Shown here: positions 1-5,800 of the stretch, piece after piece | Layout of the letters: the number at the start of each line of letters is the position of its first letter | How positions within the stretch are numbered: the stretch's first letter is position 1 | Assembly (NCBI GenBank): GCA_030151245.1 | Contig: JASLEF010000174.1 | Location: 1 to 9,760, forward strand | Length of the DNA stretch: 9,760 nt | Source of the DNA: Ignatzschineria sp. | GTDB taxonomy: Bacteria; Pseudomonadota; Gammaproteobacteria; Cardiobacteriales; Wohlfahrtiimonadaceae | Reading direction: 5' to 3' | Position numbers and translations under genes: made by a program | Notes under the pieces: model-generated | The model's database searches: none | Seen by the model: only the letters and a program-made list of their open reading frames with translations | What the model was told of the DNA's origin: nothing

Positions 1-114
1 GCGATGAATAGCTCCACCATTGTCAGTCACAATCGCTTTGTAACGATCGATCATTGCAGGAACTTGTTCGCTTTGGTCTGGATGAACCAGAAATACTACT
101 TCGTAATGACGCAT
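1..114 (-). CDS. rpsF: 30S ribosomal protein S6, N-terminal part (runs off left edge)
   Basis: Thirty-eight codons are visible, beginning MRHYEVVFLVHPDQSEQVPA, which is the typical S6 N-terminus (first beta strand, then the start of helix 1). S6 binds S18 and the central domain of 16S rRNA in the 30S platform. The ATG at 112-114 is preceded on the minus strand by a strong AAGGAG Shine-Dalgarno (SD) sequence at 123-128, 8 nt away, which fixes the start. The rest of the gene, and probably rpsR and rplI as in most proteobacteria, lie beyond the left edge; that part is inference. The gene has its own promoter and a structured leader, listed separately. The identification rests on a short but characteristic sequence. 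Confidence 0.93.
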   Translation of the reverse strand, partial: MRHYEVVFLVHPDQSEQVPAMIDRYKAIVTDNGGAIHR

Positions 115-206
115 TATTCATGCTCCTTATGGATTTAAAAATATTTAAAGTCTTTCAATAACTGCTTGAAAGACAAGGAGACCTAGACCCTTTACTTGAA
201 AAGGTC
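115..206 (-). promoter_or_regulatory. Structured rpsF leader RNA with a helix that can mask the SD
   Basis: Read as minus-strand RNA, the leader contains three helices. Helix I pairs 206-199 with 193-186 (GACCUUUU with AAAGGGUC, 8 bp including one G-U pair, 5-nt loop). Helix II pairs 173-166 with 158-151 (UCUUUCAA with UUGAAAGA, 8 perfect bp, 7-nt loop). A closing helix pairs CUCCUU at 180-175 with the SD AAGGAG at 128-123, enclosing helix II. A weaker A/U hairpin could form inside the closed region at about 134-149. The closed form would hide the ribosome binding site. In many bacteria rpsF leaders are autoregulated by the S6:S18 complex through a motif with a conserved CCG; I see no CCG in this leader. 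The fold is seen by eye and the regulation is inferred. Confidence 0.5.
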
Positions 207-221
207 AAAATCAAGCTGAGC

Positions 222-250
222 ATTATACCGATAAATTCCCCTAAAGGGAA
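222..250 (-). promoter_or_regulatory. Candidate sigma-70 promoter of rpsF
   Basis: The minus strand carries a perfect TATAAT at 222-227. The best -35 at 17-bp spacing is TTCCCT (245-250), which is weak. A start about 7 nt downstream would give a leader of roughly 100 nt that includes every helix described for rpsF. The -35 region overlaps a short TTCCC/GGGAA inverted repeat just past the psd stop codon. Confidence 0.5.
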
Positions 251-264
251 GGTCGATCTCTTCT

Positions 265-1089
265 TTAGTCCGCTTTATCGAGCAGTGGTTCGCCTAATTT
301 GATCGGGTGATATTCTTTTAACAGTTCATCAAGCGCAAGATCCTTATTTTCGGTGAGAATAATGACCGTAGATCCCATGTTAAATCGACCCATCTCAGCG
401 CCTTTTTCAAGCGTAATATTTTCATGGCTATAATCGCTATATTTTAGAATTGATGCATAAGGGGGGGTAATCGTACCTTCCCAAACTGTTTCCATACTTG
501 AGACGTTAATGGCCCCGACTAAAATAACTATTACTTTGCCATAGGCTGTATTAAAGAGGGATACGTGACGCTCATTCTCAGCAAAAAGAGTAGGGATATT
601 TTCTGCGGTCTTTAAGGAGACGCTATAGAGTTTCCCTGGGATATGAATCGTGCGTTCTAATTGGCCCGTTACCGGCATATGAATGCGGTGATAATCTCTG
701 GGTGAGAGGTAGATCGTGGCGAATTTTCCATTTTTAAAAGTGTTAGCCAATTCAGGATCTGCAATTAAAGCCTCTAAAGTAAAATGGTGGCCTTTTGCTT
801 TTATAAATTCCGTGTTACTGAGTTGGCCGCAGGCGGCAATTTTACCATCAGCAGGAGAGATAATTTTTGCATCACTTAATGGGCGGGCTTCAGATTTGAG
901 TTCTCTGGTAAAAAAATCATTAAAATTAATAAACTGCTCAGGACATTGTCTCACGCAATCTTGCCATTCAATTTTATAAATTTTTGCAAATTGAGCAATA
1001 AAAAGATTTTTAAACCATTTTGTTTTGATCCGCGTAATTTTGCGGAAAAACCAAGAAGAGAGACGTTGGAATGTAAGATTTTTTAACAT
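265..1089 (-). CDS. psd: Phosphatidylserine decarboxylase proenzyme
   Basis: Converts phosphatidylserine to phosphatidylethanolamine at the inner membrane. It self-cleaves to give alpha and beta chains and a pyruvoyl cofactor. With the ATG at 1089 the protein has 274 aa, normal for the short bacterial type. Visible motifs are FFTREL near residues 59-64, SPADGK with Asp81, DYHRIHMP with His134 and His137, and the cleavage motif MGST with Ser240. Asp, His and Ser match the catalytic residues known in the E. coli enzyme; Met replaces the usual Leu of LGST. The reading frame also has a TTG at 1101 (278 aa), but no SD precedes it. The ATG has only a weak GGA about 12 nt upstream, so the start is uncertain by four codons. 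It lies 74 nt after kdsB and is probably co-transcribed with it. Confidence 0.95.
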   Translation of the reverse strand: MLKNLTFQRLSSWFFRKITRIKTKWFKNLFIAQFAKIYKIEWQDCVRQCPEQFINFNDFFTRELKSEARPLSDAKIISPADGKIAACGQLSNTEFIKAKGHHFTLEALIADPELANTFKNGKFATIYLSPRDYHRIHMPVTGQLERTIHIPGKLYSVSLKTAENIPTLFAENERHVSLFNTAYGKVIVILVGAINVSSMETVWEGTITPPYASILKYSDYSHENITLEKGAEMGRFNMGSTVIILTENKDLALDELLKEYHPIKLGEPLLDKAD

Positions 1090-1163
1090 AGGTTGTCGCA
1101 ATCCAAATATGAGTGAGGTTTTAATTAGAGAAAAATTGGGGGAATACTCTTAAAAAAGAGATC

Positions 1164-1931
1164 TTAGATTAACCCTTTTTCTTCAATCCAGATCTTCGCT
1201 TTTTCAAGGTCTGCTGCTGTATCAATGCCAGGTGGCGGTGTTTCCATTGAAATGGTCACAACAATTTTACGATGATTTGCTAATGCACGTAATTGTTCTA
1301 GTTTTTCTAATGCTTCTAGTGGAGATGGGGTTAATTGAGGATACTCATTTAAAAATTCCGCACGATAAGCATAAAGTCCGATATGACGGAGGTAGGGGCT
1401 CTCTCCAGAAATAGTTCCTGTTAATTGCATTTTTTCTCGTTGGTAGGGAATGGGGGCTCTTGAAAAATAGAGAGCTTCATCTAATTCATTGAGGACAATT
1501 TTGACAGCATTAGGATCTTGTACTTCATCCCACTCTTGAATAGGGGTTGCTAGCGTACTCATTGATCCCGATGGATTATTTGCCAGTGCAGAAACGACTT
1601 GATCTACAAAGTGGATAGGAAGAAAAGGTTCATCTCCTTGCCAGTTGACGATCATTTCGTGATCTGCCAGTTGAAGTTTACGAGAAACCTCACTTAAGCG
1701 ATCTGTGCCAGATTCATGGTTTGCATCAGTCATGATAACGTCTGCACCAAGGTTAGAGAGATGGTTAAAGATTGTGGTGTCATCTGTGGCAACGATTACT
1801 TTTTGGGCGTTACTTTTCATAGCAGCTCGCCACGTCCATTCAATTAATGGTTTGCCATGAAGTTCTCGTAACATTTTATTAGGAAGACGTGTAGATTTTA
1901 GACGTGCAGGAATAATGATGTTGTAATTCAT
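1164..1931 (-). CDS. kdsB: 3-deoxy-manno-octulosonate cytidylyltransferase (CMP-Kdo synthetase)
   Basis: Activates Kdo with CTP to CMP-Kdo, the cytosolic donor for the inner core of LPS. The protein has 255 aa (E. coli KdsB is 248). Signature blocks appear in order: the nucleotide-binding IIPARLKSTRLPNKML at residues 6-21, ATDD 48-51, SGTDR 74-78, NWQGDEPF 96-103 with metal-binding Asp100, YFSRAPIPY 155-163, HIGLYAYR 183-190, EQLRAL 212-217 and GIDTAADLEKA 235-245. The ATG at 1929-1931 is preceded by GAAGG 7 nt upstream. It is first in a probable kdsB-psd unit, with an extended -10 promoter about 55 nt upstream. No missing or altered catalytic residue is seen. Confidence 0.97.
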   Translation of the reverse strand: MNYNIIIPARLKSTRLPNKMLRELHGKPLIEWTWRAAMKSNAQKVIVATDDTTIFNHLSNLGADVIMTDANHESGTDRLSEVSRKLQLADHEMIVNWQGDEPFLPIHFVDQVVSALANNPSGSMSTLATPIQEWDEVQDPNAVKIVLNELDEALYFSRAPIPYQREKMQLTGTISGESPYLRHIGLYAYRAEFLNEYPQLTPSPLEALEKLEQLRALANHRKIVVTISMETPPPGIDTAADLEKAKIWIEEKGLI

Positions 1932-1943
1932 CGTGAACCTTCT

Positions 1944-1980
1944 ATTGAGTAGAAAATCATTGAGTAGAAATGTATTGAAG
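1944..1980. repeat. 15-bp-period tandem repeat in the kdsB leader
   Basis: The 12-mer ATTGAGTAGAAA occurs at 1944-1955 and again, identical, at 1959-1970. A third, degenerate unit (ATTGAAG) begins at 1974, exactly one further period on. The units lie between the predicted kdsB promoter and its SD, so they are transcribed into the leader. No function is evident. Confidence 0.7.
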
Positions 1981-1984
1981 AGGG

Positions 1985-1993
1985 ATTATAGCA
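1985..1993 (-). promoter_or_regulatory. Extended -10 promoter of kdsB
   Basis: The minus strand reads TGC followed by a perfect TATAAT (hexamer 1985-1990, TG at 1993-1992), an extended -10 element. No good -35 lies 16-18 bp upstream (TCGCTG at 2008-2013), which extended -10 promoters tolerate. Expected transcription starts near 1978, giving a leader of about 47 nt. Confidence 0.6.
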
Positions 1994-2010
1994 ATAACTT
2001 TTTCTTTCAG

Positions 2011-2054
2011 CGATGGGAAAAGCTCCCCGATGGAAAATAGAGAGCTTTTCATCG
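2011..2054. repeat. Long imperfect inverted repeat upstream of the kdsB promoter
   Basis: The right arm GAGCTTTTCATCG (2042-2054) is fully complementary to CGATG (2011-2015) plus AAAAGCTC (2018-2025), leaving a two-base GG bulge and a 16-base centre. That makes 13 paired positions. CGATGG also recurs as a direct repeat inside the centre (2028-2033). No T-run follows on either strand, so it is not an intrinsic terminator. It abuts the kdsB -35 region and could be a protein-binding site, which is inference. Confidence 0.5.
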
Positions 2055-2176
2055 AGGAAACTAGAAAAATTATGGTGTAGATTAAAAAGTGATTATCTTA
2101 TTTACATTTTTTTTCAAAAAAATAAGGGCGAATTAACCGAAAAATAATAAGAAAAAGTTGCTTTTTTTAGCTTGAC

Positions 2177-2185
2177 TTATTCACA
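2177..2185 (+). promoter_or_regulatory. DnaA box (isolated)
   Basis: TTATTCACA matches the DnaA-box consensus TTATNCACA at all positions. It lies about 160 bp from the clustered boxes at 2349-2383, so it may belong to the same element or be a chance match. Confidence 0.4.
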
Positions 2186-2348
2186 ACCCCTGAAAAGCCT
2201 CATGATTAGTGGCTTTCATTAAAAAGTTGACATTGTGAGATTGCGATTCAGCAAAACGATTGATATTGCTAGCTTATAGAGCTGATCGATTTTTAGTCAA
2301 GTACTCGAAGTTGGCATCCTCATGCCGTTAATCTCCTTTTTTAATGAG

Positions 2349-2383
2349 TTATCCTCAAAGTTATCCACAGGATCTGTGGGTAT
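2349..2383 (+). promoter_or_regulatory. DnaA-box cluster next to an AT-rich stretch
   Basis: Within 35 bp there is TTATCCTCA (2349-2357, one mismatch to TTATCCACA), a perfect TTATCCACA (2361-2369) and, inverted, TGTGGGTAT (2375-2383, two mismatches). The last two form a CCACAG/CTGTGG inverted repeat around GAT. Immediately to the right, 2391-2436 is almost pure A/T. A 13-mer-like GATCGATTTTTAG lies at 2284-2296 and an IHF-like sequence at 2448-2460 on the minus strand. This resembles pieces of a replication origin or a DnaA titration site, but no origin-associated gene (dnaA, dnaN, rpmH, mnmG, mioC) is in the window. Confidence 0.5.
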
Positions 2384-2504
2384 CTATTAGGAATTAATAT
2401 TAATAATAAATGTCAAGTTTAATAATCTTTTTATAAGCGGGGTTTTGGAAGTTATTGATTTATTAAAATCCGTAATAAAGGGGTAATTATCGAAATGATT
2501 TTAG

Positions 2505-2542
2505 GTTTAAGATTTAATTCAGTAGCTTAAACGATTTTTTTT
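2505..2542 (+). terminator. Orphan intrinsic-terminator-like structure
   Basis: GTTTAAG (2505-2511) pairs perfectly with CTTAAAC (2526-2532) across a 14-base loop, and GA plus eight T residues follow (2535-2542). The stem is short and A/T-rich and the loop long, so strength is doubtful. No gene on the plus strand ends here, and no convincing upstream promoter was found. An 11-codon frame beginning MILGLRF starts at 2495, has AAAGGGG about 11 nt upstream, and stops inside the right arm. Confidence 0.4.
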
Positions 2543-2859
2543 CGGGGTGTTGCTGCAGAATTTTCAAAAGAATATTTTAGGCATCATTGTGTCGGGCTAT
2601 GGTAAAAAAAGAGGGATTAAACAGAGATAGTATGGATAAAATTTAAATTTGAGGTGAAAAAATAGGGGGAGGTTAGGACTGTTTTCCATTTATTTTGAGA
2701 ATCATTTAAAATTTTGTGAAATATTGTATATTTTTCGATTGCTGTAACGAAGAGAAAGCTTCTTCTGTATGATATGGATTGCAGTAAGAGAATCGAAAGG
2801 GAAAGTTTGAAGTGATGATTTCGTACTTTAGTAGATCGAGATAGAAAAGGATAGAGATA

Positions 2860-3654
2860 ATGGCAGAGACTTCTTTAAATGAATTATTAGCAGTGATTAA
2901 AAAATTACGCTCAGAGAGTGGTTGTCCATGGGATAGGGCACAAACGCATCAATCTTTAATTCCTTTTTTAGAAGAGGAGAGTGCTGAGGTAATTGATGCT
3001 ATTGGGGAACAAAATAGCGAGCATTTAAAGGAAGAATTAGCCGATCTTTTACTGCAAATTTTATTGCACAGCGAAATCTCTTCAGAAGCGAAGGGATTTG
3101 ATTTTTATGATGTAATGCAATCTCTCAAAGAGAAGATGATTAGACGACATCCTCATGTATTTGCGGGTAAGAAATATGCATCCATGGCAGCACAGAAAGC
3201 AGATTGGAATGCCATTAAACAGGCAGAAAGGGCGGCAAAAGGATTACCGTTGACACAATCATTGCTCGCAGGCATTCCGGAGGCATTCCCAGCATTGAAA
3301 CAGGCAGATATTTTGCAAAAAAGAGCAGCTGAAGTGGGTTTTGATTGGGATAATATTCAGGATGTGTGGAGTAAAGTAGAAGAAGAAAAGCAAGAATTAG
3401 TGGATGCGATAGCCTCAGAGGAGATGTGTGAAATTGAAAATGAGTTAGGAGATCTGCTTTTTTCCTTGGTAAATTTATCGAGATTTTTACAATTAGATGC
3501 TACAAAAGCGTTGAATCTGACTAATCAAAAGTTTAAGCGTCGTTTTCAATATATCGAAAAACATGCTAAAAAGCCACTTACAGCGCTCTCTTTGGTGGAG
3601 TTAGATCATTATTGGAATCAGGCTAAAAAAGAAGAGTTAGGTGAGGGGAATTAA
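2860..3654 (+). CDS. mazG: Nucleoside triphosphate pyrophosphohydrolase MazG
   Basis: Hydrolyses (d)NTPs to NMP and pyrophosphate, cleaning the nucleotide pool; in E. coli it also lowers (p)ppGpp. The protein has 264 aa (E. coli MazG 263). It shows the two-domain all-alpha architecture. The N-terminal domain has CPWDRAQTHQSL (22-33), EEESAEVIDAI (38-48) and EELADLLLQ (58-66), which give the EExxE and ExxD metal ligands. The C-terminal domain repeats the pattern with EEEKQEL (174-180) and ENELGDLLFSLVNLSR (193-208). The ATG at 2860 follows an AAGGA SD 9 nt upstream. It is not beside relA or mazEF here; it pairs with xseA, 6 bp downstream, in a likely two-gene operon. Confidence 0.97.
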   Translation: MAETSLNELLAVIKKLRSESGCPWDRAQTHQSLIPFLEEESAEVIDAIGEQNSEHLKEELADLLLQILLHSEISSEAKGFDFYDVMQSLKEKMIRRHPHVFAGKKYASMAAQKADWNAIKQAERAAKGLPLTQSLLAGIPEAFPALKQADILQKRAAEVGFDWDNIQDVWSKVEEEKQELVDAIASEEMCEIENELGDLLFSLVNLSRFLQLDATKALNLTNQKFKRRFQYIEKHAKKPLTALSLVELDHYWNQAKKEELGEGN

Positions 3655-3660
3655 CAGAAG

Positions 3661-5025
3661 ATGTTTGATGGAATGATGGCACCCAAAATGACAACGGATG
3701 AGGTTTATACCGTTTCAACGTTAAATTTCGCAATTAGAGATCAGTTAGAAGGACGTTTCTTCTATTGTCTTGTTGAAGGAGAGGTGTCTAATGCTGCTTT
3801 TCCTCAGTCAGGGCATATCTATTTTAACTTAAAAGATGATGGTGCAGTAATTAAGGCGGTGATTTGGCGTTCACAAGCGATGCTATATCGAGCACTAATT
3901 GCTAGTGGGCAGAAGGTTCGTATTACTGGTAAAATCACAGTTTATGCGCCTCGAGGAGAATATCAGCTAATTGTATCTCGCGTTGAAGAGGCCGGAAAAG
4001 GCGATTTACACTTAGAGTTTGAGGCTTTAAAAAAGAAACTTCAAAAAGAAGGATTATTTGATCCTGCTTTTAAAAAATTGATCCCCAAACATCCCCAAAA
4101 AATTGGGATTATCACCTCTAAAACAGCTGCAGCATTACAGGATGTTTTAAATGTTTTTAGCGAGCATCGACCAGATATTCCGTTGGTTTTATATGAGACA
4201 AGGGTTCAAGGTGAAAATGCAGGCAATGAGATTGCATTTGCCATTGAACGTGCCAATAAAGAGGCGAAATGCGATCTTCTACTGTTAGTTCGAGGAGGAG
4301 GGAGTATTGAAGACCTTTGGGCTTTTAATGAAGAGATTGTCGCTAGGGCAATATTCTCCTCCCAAATCCCAATTATTACGGGAGTAGGGCATGAAACTGA
4401 TACAACAATAGCTGATTTTGTTGCAGACTTAAGAGCCCCCACTCCTTCTATTGCTGCTAAATACTCTTCGTTATCTAGAGATGAGTTATTTCAATTTCTG
4501 AATGAGTTTGAAGAGCGAATAATCTATCTGATGCAAATGAAGTATGAGCGTTATCAGCGGCATTTTATCGGATTATCTCATCGCTTACAGATCAAAGAAC
4601 CTAAATTACAGGTGCAAGCATTTAAGGGAGAGTTAAGATCCTTAAGAGCGCAATTACGTGAAACATTGAAGTTGAAACTCACGCATTATGATTTTCAGGT
4701 GAAGCGTTTAGAAAGTCGGCTAGATCAAAAGATATTGACAGGGCGCTTAGAGCGAGGGCAAAAATTATTATTAGAATTAAATCATCGCTTGGAAATAGCT
4801 ATGCGCAATCTGCAAAAAAAGAGAGAGCAATCTTTGGTGATGCAGGTTGAGAAGCTTCATTTGCTGAGTCCGCTTAACACATTACTTCGAGGATACGCAG
4901 TTGTGAGTAATGATGATGGCGCTATTGTTAAGAGTATTACGGATGTCGGGATTAATGATACTTTGCAAGTGAAAGTGGCAGATGGCACAATTTCTGTTAA
5001 GGTGACAGATGCTCAGTTGTTATAG
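3661..5025 (+). CDS. xseA: Exodeoxyribonuclease VII large subunit
   Basis: Catalytic large subunit of exonuclease VII, which degrades single-stranded DNA from both ends to oligonucleotides together with XseB. The protein has 454 aa (E. coli 456). Order of parts: an N-terminal OB-fold for ssDNA binding (about 15-112, with SGHIYFNLKDD at 50-60 and YAPRGEYQL at 95-103), the catalytic core with GIITSKTAAALQD (149-161), VRGGGSIEDLWAFN (210-223) and GVGHETDTTIADFVADLRAPTP (241-262), a long coiled-coil region (about 270-395), and the C-terminal LLSPLNTLLRGYAVV (401-415). The start follows mazG by 6 bp with only a poor SD (GAAG), which suggests coupling to mazG translation. In-frame ATGs at 3673 and 3676 are alternatives. 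xseB is not in the window. No terminator is evident before the convergent gene at 5056. Confidence 0.96.
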   Translation: MFDGMMAPKMTTDEVYTVSTLNFAIRDQLEGRFFYCLVEGEVSNAAFPQSGHIYFNLKDDGAVIKAVIWRSQAMLYRALIASGQKVRITGKITVYAPRGEYQLIVSRVEEAGKGDLHLEFEALKKKLQKEGLFDPAFKKLIPKHPQKIGIITSKTAAALQDVLNVFSEHRPDIPLVLYETRVQGENAGNEIAFAIERANKEAKCDLLLLVRGGGSIEDLWAFNEEIVARAIFSSQIPIITGVGHETDTTIADFVADLRAPTPSIAAKYSSLSRDELFQFLNEFEERIIYLMQMKYERYQRHFIGLSHRLQIKEPKLQVQAFKGELRSLRAQLRETLKLKLTHYDFQVKRLESRLDQKILTGRLERGQKLLLELNHRLEIAMRNLQKKREQSLVMQVEKLHLLSPLNTLLRGYAVVSNDDGAIVKSITDVGINDTLQVKVADGTISVKVTDAQLL

Positions 5026-5055
5026 TGAAGGATGATGGCTATTGTAAATGAAGGG

Positions 5056-5715
5056 TTAAAAATGATGCTGTCGAATAAAGTGGTCACATAGTAGAGGAAG
5101 CTGACTATCAAAAAGAATCATCGTGTGGGATTTAGGGAGTGTTGTCAGATCGGTATATCCTTCGAGGATGGTTTCATCTAAATAAACTGTTCCATCACCG
5201 ACTAAGGTATCTTTTGTAATAGTATTGGTGAGGTTTTCTAAAAGAAATGCCGTCGGACCGCTATTTTGGGTGCCAGCAATAATGCCTAAAGGTATCGGAA
5301 GATTCCAATAACGTGCTTTTTGGTTCGGAAGAAGGGCTGATTTAGCTTTTCCAACGAGAAAAGCACTATGATGCTCTGCTAAATAATCAACGATACGAGA
5401 GCCATGAAAAGGGGGGCTTATTGCAATAACGGCTTGGAGTTGTGCCGAGGGGTGAACTTTTAACGTATTGAAAGTTAATATGCAACCAAGACTATGAGCA
5501 ATGATTGTATAAGGGTGTTGAAAAGTCTCTAGATAGTCAGAAAGAGCTGCTGTATTATCTGATAAGTTTTTTTGTAGCGTTGGATAATTGAAGTAATGAA
5601 GGCGATACCCTAAGGCCGCTAAACGATTGCCTAGCGGTTTCATGATGAGATTGTTTTGATAGAGTCCATGGATCAAAATAATATCTTGGCATTTTATTTG
5701 ATGCTTACTTTTCAT
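5056..5715 (-). CDS. Alpha/beta hydrolase, small lipase/esterase-like, substrate unknown
   Basis: A 219-aa protein with an alpha/beta-hydrolase layout: a strand and oxyanion-loop motif ILIHGLYQ (13-20), a nucleophile elbow AHSLG (73-77, Ser75) where the usual first Gly is Ala, GDGTV (173-177, candidate Asp174), and SHTMI (196-200, candidate His197). The Ser-Asp-His order and the DGTV block resemble the LipA/EstA-like acyl hydrolases of COG1075, but the substrate cannot be told. No signal peptide is seen, so it is probably cytosolic. The ATG is fixed by AGGAG 8 nt upstream. It lies 85 nt after sspB on the same strand, so it may be read from the sspAB transcript; that link is inference. A G6 tract (5411-5416) lies within the gene. 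The fold call is firm, the function is not. Confidence 0.8.
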   Translation of the reverse strand: MKSKHQIKCQDIILIHGLYQNNLIMKPLGNRLAALGYRLHYFNYPTLQKNLSDNTAALSDYLETFQHPYTIIAHSLGCILTFNTLKVHPSAQLQAVIAISPPFHGSRIVDYLAEHHSAFLVGKAKSALLPNQKARYWNLPIPLGIIAGTQNSGPTAFLLENLTNTITKDTLVGDGTVYLDETILEGYTDLTTLPKSHTMILFDSQLPLLCDHFIRQHHF

Positions 5716-5800
5716 GAAATAGTCTCCTAAAAATGCTCTAGAATATTATTTTTATATCAAATCATCCCTCAATTTTTATCAATATTGTGATTGATCTGCT

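Larger units (their letters stand above)
1932..2859. other. 928-bp gene-free region between divergent kdsB and mazG
   Basis: No open reading frame with coding character is visible on either strand. The DNA is AT-rich with homopolymer tracts. It holds the kdsB promoter and repeats (1944-2054), an A/T-only inverted repeat (about 2097-2126), DnaA-box-like sites (2177-2185 and 2349-2383), a very AT-rich stretch (about 2391-2436), a GGCAT/ATGCC hairpin (2313-2326) and a terminator-like structure (2505-2542). The last 300 bases before mazG contain no convincing -35/-10 pair; an isolated TATGAT at 2768-2773 is the best -10. I see no tRNA, known small RNA or gene remnant. About 930 bp is unusually long for bacterial intergenic DNA. 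Confidence 0.8.

Noticed and set aside
236..250. TTCCC/GGGAA inverted repeat just after the psd stop, a possible psd terminator
   Set aside because: The stem is only 5 bp and is followed by TTTATC rather than a T-run; it also overlaps the rpsF -35 region, so it was not called.
461..467. G7 run inside psd (and G6 at 5411-5416 in the hydrolase) as possible phase-variation tracts
   Set aside because: The tracts are short, lie in intact frames, and psd is a housekeeping gene where on/off switching is unlikely.
1147..1160. CTCTT/AAGAG inverted repeat between kdsB and psd
   Set aside because: Five A/T-rich pairs with no T-run after it on the minus strand; more consistent with an uninterrupted kdsB-psd transcript.
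2097..2126. A/T-only inverted repeat CTTATTT/AAATAAG with T8 and A7 tracts
   Set aside because: Composition alone makes such matches likely in this stretch, and no function or neighbouring gene end supports it.
2152..2168. AAAAAG/CTTTTT hairpin with T-run, resembling a terminator
   Set aside because: The stem has a single G-C pair and a 3-nt loop; it is most simply a homopolymer coincidence.
2313..2342. GGCAT/ATGCC hairpin followed by T6, a possible small-RNA terminator
   Set aside because: Ten non-T bases separate the stem from the T-run, and no promoter was found upstream.
2696..2710. TGAGAATCATTTAAA, similar to a Fur box
   Set aside because: Only the left half-site matches well; the right half diverges, and mazG is not an expected Fur target.
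2815..2844. Nine-codon frame just upstream of mazG, a possible leader peptide
   Set aside because: It lacks a clear SD and any associated hairpin; such short frames are expected by chance.
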